Source: Acanthopleura granulata (lineage: Eukaryota; Mollusca; Polyplacophora; Chitonida; Chitonidae). Taken from it: a stretch of 64,000 nt of DNA. Both the position numbers and the translations under genes were made by a program. The DNA lies in assembly GCA_016165875.1 (NCBI GenBank), contig JABBOT010000005.1, positions 28,415,943 to 28,479,942 of the forward strand, written 5' to 3'. Shown here piece by piece: positions 48,101-59,994 of the stretch. Position 1 is the first letter of the stretch; each line of letters starts with the position of its first letter. Under the pieces are notes generated by a model. It was given only the letters and a program-made list of their open reading frames with translations, ran no database searches and had not been told where the DNA came from.

Positions 48101-48307
48101 ATGTTGGATTTTTACCTGTGATTTGTGACGCGTGTTTTTAAGGCGCGTAAAACGCTAAATCTTCACAAGCGGGAAGTTCATGGATCGGGGAGGTGTACGT
48201 ATAGTTGTAAGGATTGTGCTAAGCAGTTTACCCGTATGTCAAACCTGAAACGGCATTATCTTCGCACTGGACATGGAGAGGAAATTTATATAGATGGAGA
48301 AACAATG
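48101..48307 (+). pseudogene. Two-finger C2H2 zinc-finger gene, right copy, frameshifted
   Basis: The first finger begins FTCDL and loses frame one base before RVFKARKTLNLHKREVHG. The second finger, CKDCAKQFTRMSNLKRHYLR then TGH, is intact. A GTGAGT donor follows at 48308. The frame breaks in this copy and the left one are not identical. Confidence 0.65.
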
Positions 48308-48537
48308 GTGAGTATATATATATATTTTATACTGTTGTGAGTATACATTTTCAGAGCATAGCGTGTCGTATTTATATCTATATATATGATAAGTTAAGAG
48401 GCAGTGAATGTTAGGGGCTAATCTTTGTTTGATTATGTGACATCATGGTGTGTGATGTCACGACAAATCACAGACATATAAATAACAAAGAAACACAATA
48501 CATAACATAGAGTACATGAAAAAACAAACAAGCTTCT

Positions 48538-49050
48538 ATCCATCGGTGTAGGGGTTTGCAGGGGGTAGTCGGTGTTGAGGGCGTGGCACAATCTACGGAG
48601 CTTATGAACATTAACAATTAAAATAATGTAAATGTACATAGGCTCTGTAAAGTGTACCAGGCATATACCCATCGGTCCATTGGCGTAGATTTTCCAGGTA
48701 GATTGTGTTGAGGGGATGGGACAATATACTCTTTCCCAATACATTGATAGTTATAATTATAACGTCAATGTACCGAGTAAGAGTTTAGTGTGCCTCCCAT
48801 ACAGCCACTGCTCCGTCCGTGTAGGTTTTTCTGGTAGGTGGAGTTGGGCATTGCACAATAACTACATCTGTGACCACCAACAGTTATAAATAGACAATGT
48901 AGAAAGCCACGGATGTAGTATAGTGTACAGCGCGGTTGTGCTTGATCCATATCTGGAGTGTTGACATGGTCCATCGTGCGCTAGATGACTGTCAGGTGAT
49001 CACAAATTATACTACACTGTGAACATCAGACGTTACCTAGTGTACAATAA
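48538..49050. repeat. Diverged tandem repeat, about 133 bp period (right only)
   Basis: Units start near 48538, 48670, 48803 and perhaps 48944. Each begins with a CCATCGGTGTAGG-like block and continues with TTGAGGGGATGGGACAAT-like sequence. Nothing comparable lies between the zinc-finger and basic-protein genes of the left copy. Confidence 0.5.
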
Positions 49051-49209
49051 ATAGTGTACAAAATAGATAAATCACAAAAAATAACCAATAAATAAATAAA
49101 TAAAATAACCCGAAAATAGCCAAAACATCCAAAAAACATGCAAAAAAAAAAACATCCAAAAACTTGCAAAGACCACAGTGCTCATATTTCGGAAAGTCCT
49201 TTCGACAGG

Positions 49210-49320
49210 GTGGGTGGCTCTTAAAAGAGCTGTGGTTATAGGAAGAGTCCACGATGAAGAGAACCCGTGATTATAACGAGAGTCCGCAATGGAGAGAAGC
49301 CTTGATTATAATAGGAGAAG
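49210..49320. repeat. Short tandem repeat, about 36 bp period
   Basis: Three units contain GATTATAA followed by GAGAGTCC and CGATGAAGAGAA-like sequence. Present in the right copy only. Confidence 0.5.
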
Positions 49321-49439
49321 GATCTAGAAGAGGCGGTAGGATGAGGAAGGAAAGCGACGATACACACATCTTGTCACTGATTATCACCGATTAAACATGT
49401 CGCTGTTAGTCCGATGGTCAAGAGAAGAAGAGGGAGGAA

Positions 49440-49830
49440 AAGCGGCGGTATAGACATCTTTCCTAGGATCCATACACAGGATGGTTCCTTTGACTTGGTG
49501 AGGCTAAAAGGTACACGGGAGGTAAAGCTACGGCATGTACATTCCAGAGATGCAGGAGGTTTCCAATGACCTGGTGAGGCTAAAAGCTATACAGGAGATA
49601 AAGCTACGGCATATACATTCCAGAGGTGTGACAATGATCCATACACAGGAGGTTTCCTGTGATAAAGGCGGAGGAAAGATACGGCATGTACATTCCAGCG
49701 AGGTCTGCCGCCTTGTACGAGAAGTGCTTGGCAAACTGCATGAAGAACAAGGCCTTGCCACGATTCGTGAAGAATAAGAGATCCCTCAGCCAGACACAGA
49801 TACGCCTGGTTATGAAACATAGTTGTTGTT
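49440..49830 (+). pseudogene. Small basic Maverick protein, right copy, internally duplicated
   Basis: Homologue of 36172-36390. The segment encoding EVSNDLVRLK is repeated about three times (units near 49470, 49545 and 49630), followed by RYGMYIPARSAALYEKCLAN and LPRFVKNKRSLS. The C-terminal end is frameshifted relative to the left copy. Function unknown. Confidence 0.5.
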
Positions 49831-50134
49831 GTTGGGTGGTTCTTCCAAATGTCTATATTCTGCCTACGCACGTAAAAGTCTCACATGATTCCTTTCCATT
49901 ATGTAATGCAGGTCGCTCACCTCTGCTGCGTGTAACTCGATCAGTCTTGTCCTTGTCCCACCATAACCTCTCGCTTCAAGGCTTCCATGTATTTCAAATA
50001 GGCGGTTTCATACCTTGTGTAAAAGTATTCCAGTCGTTTATTCAGCAGGAAGCGCCATAACGCTAGTCCCCTTTACGTACCACGATGCTGGGGTAGTCTC
50101 GTAATCGAATAATCATCTCCGTGAGTGAATCCAT
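49790..50134 (-). pseudogene. Accessory protein 2, right copy, disrupted
   Basis: The ATG at 50134 opens MDSLTEMIIRLRDYPSIVVR, as on the left, but reaches TAG after about 23 codons, next to a small deletion. Downstream sequence still aligns with the left gene. It is convergent with the basic-protein gene. Confidence 0.45.
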
Positions 50135-51021
50135 AAACTTCCTCTCTCTGACTTTGTGTCGTGAAATCAGCTCCCGCAGAAACTGTGCGCCTGTCACCAA
50201 TGCTCACAGACTATATAGCAGAAACACGGATCTAAACGAAAGCAGTGGTTTTGGAATTATCTAAGCGGTGATTCGTGAAGAAAAAAAATGCGCGGACGGG
50301 TGTACTCCGGGAGTTGTTTTTATAAATAAATATACTGGTGGTTGTAAACTCCGGCAGCAGCAGCATACCAAAAAATCCCGGCGGTCAGAGAGAGCAGTTT
50401 CACCATTTCTCATTGGTTCACAGCGGTCAAGTGGGCTTTCTGCATTTCGAAGCATTGTGGATGGAAATATATGAATATAGCGTTAAAAATCAACTTTTAT
50501 TTAGATATAATCTTAATAATTATAAAATAGAAGTCCTTAATATACATAATTTGTCACCGTGGGTATAAAATATGAAAAAGGTAAAGAGATAATTCGTGTT
50601 TTACACCCAAAGAGAAGCACAACACCAGATGTACGCTCTATCGGCATGAGCTGGAGGTAGGGGAAATTCCACTGTTCTGATTGGTCGATAGTGGGCGATG
50701 TCTGAGCAGTGCTAGGAAATTTTCAATCCTTGTGTTTCACTATAGCATAGTGGTTTGCCTTATAGTATATTAAAAACAATGTTATGCTCTCGCGGGGTCA
50801 TACAATACACAGGACTATGCCTGCATATAGAGAGATATCAATAGCTTACTTGTATGTACAGAAATATTAAAAATCAAATGCAGTGTGAAAATATCAGCTT
50901 TTAGTTTTGACATATAAATTTAATAATTAGTGGGGCTACATGTCAGGAGGGCTGATTTTTTTTTGTTTGTTTTTACATAAAACGGACAAATCACAAATAT
51001 GAAAAGGATACATACGTAATT

Positions 51022-51080
<59 letters not shown>

Positions 51081-51160
51081 CGCTCGAATTTCGAAAACAA
51101 ATCTTTCGGAAGAATTGGTTTGGCCCTGAAAAGGGCCTTTGGATTGCACGGTTCCCTCCA
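50135..51160. other. Right-copy spacer with TA microsatellite
   Basis: Corresponds to left 34990-35830, then a 1.5 kb gap. A (TA)n run at 51026-51074 marks the place where the left copy instead carries the 33700 and 34387 genes. No gene is recognised. Confidence 0.5.
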
Positions 51161-51164
51161 GGGA

Positions 51165-53282
51165 CCATTTCACAAACTGGAGGTCGTGTAACCACTTCAG
51201 CATCAAAGTGCAGGGCTCAGCCTGCTGCTAAATCCGAAAGCTCCAGGGGCTCCTCAGTACTCTCACTTGTCAATCAACCGCCCTCACCTGAGGCTGTGTT
51301 TAGCCCGCTGGGGCCAGATAGCGACGTAGATGATCAGGGTGCATTTCATACCGCCTCTGTCGGTAATGTAAAGGGCCAGGTTAACCTCAACAATAGCCCT
51401 AATTCATTTCGCTCGGACCCCATCACACCTTCATATGACGAGTTACCTACACCCAGCATTACGCGACAGATACCAGCGCCAGTGGGGCGCTATTCGCCAA
51501 CAATTTCATCGCCATCGACCTTTGCAGGATGAGTATAATTTCCAAATAAGGGGCCTGTATCCTTTGGCTACACACCTGCAACAGGTGTTCCTCGACCAGC
51601 CTTCAGCTTTCCGTAACAACCTAGCTGATGGCTTCTTTTTACGTCACCGAGATGCGGACCAATTGCGTTATTTCTATCCGAGTACAAATACAAGAATACT
51701 CTCAGAATGTCGGTATGTTCACACCTATGGAGATATACAAACACATAAAGCTGATTTGTCACCCATCGATCCGATCGAATCCGCCCGGCAACAGCGCCCA
51801 AATACCAAATGGTTGGTAGACAGTGTGACTAATGTTGCGTTTTATGTGCACCAGTAGATTTACCTGGCCACGTGTAGAATAATAAAGGCTTGCACAGCAT
51901 GGTGAGTGGGGGACATGGTGCTTACGATGATCATTTGCGTTTTTTCCTTTGCTTAGCCTTTCACCTAGACAACGCTAACCCCAAATAGTGTTAAAGCTAA
52001 GGGTTATTATCTCCAAAAATTAGATCCTTTTGCGGCTAACAGCGATGAAAACACAGAATGGACTGCCTTCCATATTCCCATGAGCGTGTCTGTTAACAGT
52101 AACGTTCCTGGGTATGACAAACCGATGTGTTTTGTATCAACGGGTGATACTCACGCTTTAATTGAAACTATGATGGCGTATCTCACTGAGATCAGTGAAG
52201 CTAGTTTTAAGCTGTTGTGTCAACATTACCATCACCCATCAAAACGGATGGGTTAAAATACGTTGTCAAGCGGAATAATGATCACATGAGCGTGTCTACA
52301 GGTCAGCTGAGATTTTTAGACGTGAGGAATTATTTATCCCTGAATTATAGTTATGATAAATGGGTCAAAGCTTATTAATGTCAGGTGACCAAAGGACAGT
52401 TTTGTTACGAATACGTGGAGAGTTTAGCACGTTTAGATGAGACAACTCTGCTACCGCGGGAAGCTTTCCATAACAATTTAAAAGGGACTTTTTACTCTGA
52501 ACAAGATTACCGTGCTTTGGAGAATGTGTGGCAATCACATGGAATGAGGACCATTCGTGGTTTTCTGATTTGGTACAAAAATCTCGACGTCATTCCATTT
52601 CTTGAAACTTTGGGGAAGATGTCAGCGTTTTATCAAACCTTGCATGTAGATATATTTAAAGACTGCATTAGTATTCCTGGGGTCACGTTACGTTACTTGC
52701 TTCAAAATCTCCCAACTTACTTTACTTTAATAGAAGAAGCGGATAAAGATCTTTATCAATGTCTGAGATCGAATATTCTCGGGGGAACAAGTATTGTATT
52801 TCATCGTTATCATGAGGAGGCAGTGACTCGTATAAGGGGAGGAAAATTATGCCACTATTTTGACGCTAATGCGTTAGACCTAGCCTGCTTAAGCATCACC
52901 TATGCCGGCTGGGCATTACATCCGCTGGCTACCTACAGAAGAAGAGAGACAAGACACTATAAATTTTTATCCGAAGGAGTCAAAAAAGCCTTGACTGGCT
53001 GAACAGTGGCTAGACTGGAAAGCGGCTCAGCTGGGAATCCCTATTTGTCATCGGCTGAACGATGTGGAACGGAGAATTGGCGATCGTCGGCTCCCTGTTG
53101 ACGACTTTGCTGTGGTGAACGGTCGACGCCCTATTTTTCAGGTAATGTATTATGTCATATATATGTAATATATATTGATATATAAAATAATTATGTATGT
53201 ATGAAAAAGAAAGATTGGGAAAATGCAGCGTTATAATTTATAACATGTGTAATATATACAAGTATATATCTATCTATCTATC

Positions 53283-53326
<44 letters not shown>

Positions 53327-54867
53327 TCTGTGTGTGGACGCGGGTTCGAATCCAGGCAGGTTCAATGAATTTTTGTTTAAAACAATGTACATGCTTTATA
53401 GTTATATATATATATATATATGCTTGTATCATTGCAGTTCCAGGGATGTTACTGGCATTTCCATGGGTGTCATCTCAACTATACTTCAACAGGTGAGCTC
53501 CCCTATAACACTAGGCGTGGTCTTTCACCGGAAGAACTTCAGAACAAGACGAATGAGCACGGAGCATATTTCGAGCATCTCAACTTCCAGGTTGTGGAAA
53601 CATGGGAATGTTTTTTTCTTCAGCAAAAGCGGGCTGACCCTACCCTTCAAGCATTTCTCCGAAATTACTGTACTCCCCCACCAGTTCATCTTACTGAAGA
53701 TCAATTATTAAAATCAGTAAAAAAAATAGTAAAATTAGTAAAAACAACTGTATAGGTTTGTGGAATGTGACATTCATGTCCCCCAAGAATTATTATCAAC
53801 TTTTGCTGAATATCCGCCGATATTTAAAAACGCAAATGTCACTGTAGAAGATATCGGTCCGACTATGAAAGAATATGCCAAGGCCAATGATGACCCAGTC
53901 CCGTCGTACATTAATCGGAAGTATGTGTCGGACGAACATTCTCTTGGGCAGCCCTCTGCAAAGATGGTATTTGGCTCATGGACTGGTTGTAACTCGCGTG
54001 TGTTACCTGCTTTCCAGCATTTGCTGATCACGTGACTCAAGCACGTCCTCAAGGGGATGTAGATCCCAGCAAGGTGTTTTCGGGTAATTCTCGATATGGA
54101 AGGACAGTCACTAATCAAGATCGCCATGTGAATGTAAAAGTGTGCACGCTAGAGAAAGCTCGGAAATTGGTCAATTCAGACGCGCGTATTAACGTGGAGG
54201 CAATTGATGATGATACCTATGAGGTCACGTTCACTAAGAAACGGATCTCACATAATTTACCTTACAGATAGGGTGTATGGTATATCAGTATGGCAAACTC
54301 CGCATGCTGGAATTCTATTACGATTTCCTGGGAAAATATTTTCATTCCAGTGATTATCAACTCGTGGAGACAGATACAGATTCAGCATACATTGCATGAT
54401 CGGACCCTAATTGGGAATCCTTGGTTAAACCCGATCTGCGAGAAGCTTACGAGGCTGAGCGTGACCGCTGGTTACCTCGTCGGGATTATTATCAGCATTA
54501 CAAACGTACGCCTGGTCTGTTTAAAGTAGAATGAAGTGGAGATGGTATTATCGCTTTATGTTCGAAAACGTAGTACTGCTACGCTGGAGACAGTGGGGAT
54601 GGTGATAAATTTTCCTGCAAAGCAGTAAACCGTCACAGTGCTCAGAAGGATTTGTATCTCTCGGTGCTCCAGGAAGGACGAAGTGCAGCGGGAGTCAATC
54701 GTGGCATGCGTGTACATGAACATCAAATGTGTTCCTATACACAGCATAAGGACGCTTTCACGTATTTTTATGCTAAACGTAAGATTTTGCCTGATGGGGT
54801 AAGCACGACTTACCTGGATATTTTGATACATATGGAAATATATTTTAAGATTCTGAATATTTTGTAA
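51165..54867 (+). pseudogene. Protein-primed family B DNA polymerase (right copy), disrupted
   Basis: Collinear with the left copy. A deletion of about 0.46 kb at about 52008 removes the zinc-finger-like part and Exo I. A second deletion of about 0.19 kb at about 52236 removes Exo II. Motif A reads FDANALDL (Tyr to Asp) next to a small deletion. The intron is 53142-53437. Motif C TDTDS (54371-54385) is followed by the same in-frame TGA as on the left (54397). Private stops lie near 54532 and 54571. The C-terminal part ends at 54867 with AATAAA overlapping the stop. Confidence 0.87.
53142..53437 (+). other. Polymerase intron, right copy
   Basis: Donor CAG|GTAATG and acceptor ATTGCAG match the left intron. 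It is longer because of a TA expansion and an insert holding a B-box (GGTTCGAATCC) near 53343, probably a SINE scrap. Confidence 0.65.
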
Positions 54868-55149
54868 ATAAAACAAAGAAAACATGTTATTTTGGTGAGA
54901 TCTCAATTTTTATTAATCATTTGGTTCAATAAACAAGAACAAACAACTGGAATTAAACATGTCATCTCTTTTTAACAACACTCGCCAATGTATATATGCA
55001 TTGTTCTAATCAGCAAAAATACAGCCTCTGTGCAACACTATACTAACATATTCCTTGTTATAAGCATCTGTTTGTACAACAACAATAAACATGGAAGAAT
55101 AGATAAAAAAATGTCTGATTAACTGGTGATTTAATTCAGTTATGATTTA

Positions 55150-55680
55150 TTACAATCTTCGTAACAATGGACATCTATGTTTTGTAATCACCAAAGAAAG
55201 GTGGGTGGATACCGAACATTCTTTCGGCCCAGTCATAAACCAATAGATCATTGGTATAATCTTAGGTGGAGAATTAAATGTTTGCGTAATACAGTTCATT
55301 GTTCGTCCTCTCGCTCCAGGGAGCGCAAAATACAAACAATACTGACCGCACACATCGGTATTTAAGCATTGTATAGGAGGGTGAGTCGATTGCCAATGGT
55401 TCGTACTCCGATTTAGCCATGTCTCTACCGCCTTACGCCAGGGTGGAAGCGCATAAGAGTCAAAATAATATCCAGACAAGTGATGTGTGGTTTCCTCATA
55501 ATCTATATATAATGCATTCCAATGTATACCAGGTTTCGTACTGGGATCGGTGTTTAATATATATATAGCAGGTAGATGTGGCATTCGTGCAGGTAAATGA
55601 TTCCAAGGGAGCACACCTTTCACCAAGTCACGTGTATAAGGATCCGCTTGAAGACATTGTAATAATTGTTGGCTGTTCAT
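55150..55680 (-). CDS. Adenain-like cysteine protease (right copy)
   Basis: Intact 176 residues, identical to the left copy except for Thr99. Candidate His53, Asp74, Gln104 and Cys111 are all present. TGACGTCA again overlaps the ATG, and AATAAA overlaps the stop. Confidence 0.9.
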   Translation of the reverse strand: MNSQQLLQCLQADPYTRDLVKGVLPWNHLPARMPHLPAIYILNTDPSTKPGIHWNALYIDYEETTHHLSGYYFDSYALPPWRKAVETWLNRSTNHWQSTHPPIQCLNTDVCGQYCLYFALPGARGRTMNCITQTFNSPPKIIPMIYWFMTGPKECSVSTHLSLVITKHRCPLLRRL

Positions 55681-55770
55681 GACGTCATCTGTTAGAATTA
55701 TGAGGACCTGGTCGAGGGTGGAAGTTCAAATCCTGGAGTGGTCAATGTCGATTTTGTTTAATTGGTGAAA

Positions 55771-57933
55771 TCACACAAGACTGTACGAATCATCAATCTC
55801 AATGATAATTTGGAATTCGGCGTAGCAAATGATAGTAGTAGATTGAAGTAGAGGTTGGGAAAATCGCATTTCCAAGCGGAGATCACCCTTCTGACTGACG
55901 TTCAACTGTTGGTCATCGTGCTGGGGAGCGGTCAAATCAAAAGCGAACAGAGTGTACCCTGCTCCGAAATCGGTATATTTGATATCATTTCCGGCATGTA
56001 ACCCAACTTTACCCGTGGCAGCGAATAAGTTCATATAAGAACGGATGTAATTATGAGCTGGAAAATTTGGGGTGAGTGGCTTGGCTGGTATCTGACGCCG
56101 GTTCACGTTGTTACGAGGCACATGTCGTGATTACATGTGTCCGGGTTTATTAACCGCGTAAGTTTAAGGCCCACACAAGGTGATTAAATTCACGGTCGGG
56201 TTTAAGTTCGTTTGGCTTGGCTGATTGTCCACATGGGACAATGCTACATCATGGACCAAGCTGAAATTCCCACACATGTGTCAAAAATGGTTCTCGCCGT
56301 TGGTCCCCATTAATGTTACCCAAAGGAGGAAAGAGAGCACCTCCAGACGATACATTAAGTGAGATAACGCAGGCTTCAAAATTTACGACCGGTAATTTAG
56401 AAACAAAAGATTTACTCGTTCGCTGCTATATAAGCGAATCCCAAATTTCAGAGAAGCGGAAGTCTTTTGGCCACTCATACGCTACGTTACTGTGCTTCCT
56501 GATACCCCCGATCTAAGACTATAACTTCTCTCCTTTGGAGATACCCTCTGCTGTCGGACTTCACCAAATGCAACTGGGATTGACTTGTTTTGGCTGGCGG
56601 TCGCTCTCTCTCCACTTTGAACCAGGGACAGCGGCACATAGTAAGTATAAGTAGTAAGTATATATTAAAGAACTCCTTTCTTGTTATTTAACCCCTTGTC
56701 GTTGGAGTCACTTTGTCCACAGGTTTATCTATAAAACTATATAGTTTTATAAAGGTTACGGGTATAGTTAGTGGCAACCTCAGCGCACAGTTTCCACTCT
56801 GCACGTTGTGTTACCTAGTTGTGTCTGACAAGACTATATAGGCTCCATCGTGAGGGTCTCCCTAAGACGCTTCCACTCAAAACGCTTCCTCTACAAACTC
56901 TGCGCTCGGATCAAGTAGCCACACGAACCCTTACCCCGTATCAACGTGTAAGACGACGTAGTTTATGTTAAGAGGGTTGAATGCGAAGGGATTTTCATCA
57001 TATCGTCCGTTAAATGTCGTGTTTTGTATACACCCTATGACGAGACGCTGGGGAAGAGTGCCTAAAAATAGGTTTTGCTCATTCACTGTGGTATGTCCTA
57101 CACCTACGTTGAAATACTTGGTCAATACACGTCGAATCGGGTACTTGGCTGGGGCTTTCTCCAAGGCTTTAAAATGGCCTAGCAGAACACCTGGGGTGAC
57201 TGTGATTTTCCGTATAAACATTGTCACTTCCTCAAGGACTGTCTTGTAATCAGCCTCCTGTGCATCGTCTCCTTGTCCATGTCGGAGAGTTGATATAATT
57301 GCAAAGCTGTTTCCGCTCCTGGTCAAACGGACTCGAACCGTGACATTGTTTAACAAATAGCGATCTTGTTGAAACAAGTCACAATGTAATCTCCCCATCA
57401 TATTAATCGATCGACTTCCAACAGCCAAAACCCTTCGTCTGTGAAATCCGTCGTTTTGAATAGTTTTAGTCTCCATTTGTCGAGAAGTATCCTTATACCA
57501 TCCACTTCCTTTCAACCAAGTTCTTTCAGCTTCTTGCCCGTAGCTAAGTAAGGTTTCTATGTACGCACGGTACGGGTAGGCCTACATATTGGTTGGCGGA
57601 GTACTCAATTTATCTTTGATAGCGATGTCTACTTGCTGCCACAGGGAATGTAGCCACAAATTAACAGGTGCCGCGGCAGCATTCTCTGGCAAATCATCCC
57701 CGTTACCTTTCACTATTTTGGCTTTCACGTACAAGTAAGAGTTAGCCAAGTCCAAGTATTTGTCTCGATCTCCGTTGCTAATAAAAAATTCTACAGGTCC
57801 ACCGTCCACAATGCTGGCAGTAGGGTTGTAGGTATCCCATCGCCCTTCGTGTACACTTTTGAGTCGGCGGTAAAGTCCACAAATCAAATTCACTGTTCCC
57901 TGATGGGGCAGAATTTGGGTGCTGTAAAACCAT
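55771..57933 (-). pseudogene. Major capsid protein (right copy), split by solo LTR
   Basis: Same protein as 26944-28267, with the shared frameshift (near 57855) and shared TAG (57584-57582). The left-specific TAG near the start is a Trp codon here. An 835 bp solo LTR interrupts the gene at the equivalent of left position about 27935. Outside the insertion the remaining frame equals the left copy except for a few residues. Confidence 0.88.
56109..56943 (+). mobile_element. Solo LTR (Ty3/Gypsy-like) in the capsid gene
   Basis: 835 bp starting TGTTACGAGG and ending CCCCGTATCA, i.e. TG...CA, flanked by a 4 bp duplication ACGT (56105-56108 and 56944-56947). The left arm shows the single ACGT of the empty site. 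A TATA box (TATATAAG at 56427-56434) marks the plus strand as the LTR sense strand. No internal retroelement genes are present, so it is a solo LTR left by recombination. The Ty3/Gypsy label rests on the TGTTACGAG start and 4 bp duplication only. Confidence 0.8.
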
Positions 57934-57952
57934 GGTAGGATGGATATGGGTG

Positions 57953-58429
57953 TTATGCGAAAATATCTCTGGGGAGTCTCGCTGATCGCTTGCGGCCCGT
58001 GTGTGCTCCAACACGGCTTCTACGCTGAGTGATGAGGTGACGTGCAGCAGGGCTTTTTATACGGCGCCGGTGAACTGGTTTACCAGGTAGGCGTCGCCCT
58101 GCCCCAGGTGTAAATACACCGAGAATACGAGGGACTTCCCTCGCCAGCGCACGTTTAGCACTCGACGTTTACCTGCAGCCTTACTACGTTGTTTCAGGGC
58201 TTCCTTCGGTGACTTGCCGCGAAACAGCGTATCACCAGCAACCCCCAGAGCCGTCCCTAGCACCGTTTTTCCTATCAATGGGCACCAGAGGCCCTTTGAT
58301 AAGAGCACCTAGAACATTCCCTAATCCATGACCTCGTTGTGTCGGAGCCCCATGAAAGACAGGGAAATTACCGCCCCCAACCTGGTTGTAGTAGTACGTG
58401 GTGTAAGGTTGATGCGTATCTGACACCAT
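57953..58429 (-). pseudogene. pVI-like capsid protein (right copy), frameshifted
   Basis: Retains the ATG (58429) that is AGG in the left copy, followed by VSDTHQPYTTYYYNQVGGGN. The frameshift in the middle and the Arg-rich tail are as on the left. Confidence 0.6.
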
Positions 58430-58480
58430 GTATGAGGAAGTGGAAGATCACAGGTTCGAATCCTCGTGCGGTCAGAGTCA
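58430..58480 (+). other. tRNA-like T-arm remnant (right copy)
   Basis: Mirror of 26400-26450: GATCACA, GGTTCGAATCC, TCGTGCGGTCA. There is no A-box. Confidence 0.45.
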
Positions 58481-58526
58481 AGTTTTTTGAATTTTTTTTT
58501 TTGGGGGGGGGATTTTTTTGTCACTT

Positions 58527-59365
58527 GTTAGAGAAGAGATAGACTCCGCCTCTCTCGAAAATGAAGTGTTACCAACACTTTCCCTTCATAAATAGGACGG
58601 GATTACCTCTGTCATCCCTAATATCTATTTCAATGGTCGAAAAACTCTTCTTGAGTACAGGAACATACTTAATACGTGAAAAGGACTTGCTAACATGATC
58701 TCCAGACGTCCCACGAACAGCTACTGTGCGGAGTAGTGGGGCTAATACATCCCCTACTACACGAGGTTCGAGCACATCTGAATATATGTAAAGGGTGGGG
58801 ACCGTCCGTGTCGCCTGAGTCGAATCAAAGTGGATCTTTTCTTTCTCTCCGTATTCCCATCGAGTAAGTGCGGGCTAGAACTTACAGTTTGGCGTGATCT
58901 GTTTTCTTCCTCTCCCGTTATCTGCGTATTCCCATGGGTGAGACGAAACGTTTCACGTAAGCGTGGACTAAAACTTACAGTTTGGCGTGATTTAAATTCC
59001 AGTGTATATTTTTCAGAAGCCCTATAATGGCCAAACACAATTTCACCTGCTTTAGGTCTAAGAAAAGCTCTATTGCTATTCATCAGTTGGGCGTTGAGGG
59101 CTGAGGTGATAGCTTCCGGTGTCGGGTAATATCCTTTGGGTAATACAACTCGCTCGTTACGAACGAGATCGTCCTTGTGCACCGTAAACCAGATCTCACC
59201 AACTGAGACATTAGACCACAATCGCGGATACTGTATTTCCACTAAACCACACTCCCAGTCAGCTGAGAGATGAATTGGCCTAGGTAGTTGAGTTGTGTAA
59301 TTAGCTGATGTATTATTTGGGAAATAGTCCTTCGAGCTGTTGCTCGGTAACGTCATATAAAACAT
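58527..59365 (-). pseudogene. Penton-like capsid protein (right copy), frameshifted
   Basis: Same gene as 25535-26350. It contains 23 bp near 58770 that the left copy lacks; these read on in frame into EPRVVGDVLAPLLRTVAVRG, so the left copy has probably lost them. A frameshift upstream of this point still breaks the gene here. Confidence 0.75.
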
Positions 59366-59434
59366 GCTGTTTCTCCCACGCCTCAGAGTCCGACTAACTT
59401 TATAGCGTGGGTAACCGCGTTTTTAATAAGGGGA

Positions 59435-59640
59435 CTACCGCAGAGGTTTGGTAATTTTACGTTTGGGCTTTGAATTACGACGAGATGGAGTCTTGGTTGG
59501 GGTGGGACTATACCCTAGTGCCTCCTGTAGTCGTTCCCATTCAGCTGTTGTTTAGTCTTTGATTTACGCTTCTTATGCTGAGAAATTGGAGATGACCCCT
59601 TTGGTTTATGAAGCGTCAACATGCATTCTGGCTGATGTCG
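59435..59640 (-). pseudogene. Basic C-terminal extension (right copy)
   Basis: Mirror of 25260-25465, with the same stop and the same frameshift. Confidence 0.5.
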
Positions 59641-59988
59641 TCAATCTGTTTTTCCCTTTTCCTTTTCTTGTCCGGCCACAAGTGCTTGAGGGGGTACAGC
59701 TGTAGCAGGTGAAGGAACAGGTAGGGTTGTAGCTGGCTTAGCCAGCGGCGGGGCATTGAGACTTTGCTGGTACTGGTTGTGAAATGTCAAGTAGCTTTGA
59801 AGGGCTTGTTGGTACGGGTGAATTTTGTCTTCATTTGACAATGCCACATTCTTCAAAATTCTTTCCATATCTCCATCTATTGTGTTGAGGAGTTTGACAG
59901 TAGACGGCACAGGGTAAGGTGAGGTGGGCCGAAGCAATCCTTCCAACAAACGAGGTTCAACTAGGGTCATTTTCTTCATATGAGACAT
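59641..59988 (-). CDS. Maverick structural protein, second small ORF (right copy)
   Basis: 115 residues, identical to 24912-25259. It begins MSHMKKMTLVEPRLLEGLLR and has a Pro/Ala-rich tail. Function unknown. It lies 6 bp downstream of the core-protein gene. Confidence 0.75.
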   Translation of the reverse strand: MSHMKKMTLVEPRLLEGLLRPTSPYPVPSTVKLLNTIDGDMERILKNVALSNEDKIHPYQQALQSYLTFHNQYQQSLNAPPLAKPATTLPVPSPATAVPPQALVAGQEKEKGKTD

Positions 59989-59994
59989 TTTTTC

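Larger units (their letters stand above)
47733..54314. repeat. Inner inverted-repeat arm, right (diverged tract)
   Basis: Partner of 29721-37212. It aligns with many substitutions and several indels of 0.2-1.3 kb, in clear contrast to the outer tract. Confidence 0.85.

Noticed and set aside
51026..51074. Long TA-repeat ORFs with Ile/Tyr runs (also near 30690, 36560 and 53290)
   Set aside because: Pure dinucleotide repeats; the peptides are artefacts.
53341..53360. Possible tRNA gene in the right polymerase intron
   Set aside because: Only a B-box is present. The cloverleaf 5' half and A-box are missing, so a SINE scrap is more likely.
56313..56516. 67-codon ORF in the right capsid region
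   Set aside because: Lies inside the solo LTR and has no gag or pol similarity.
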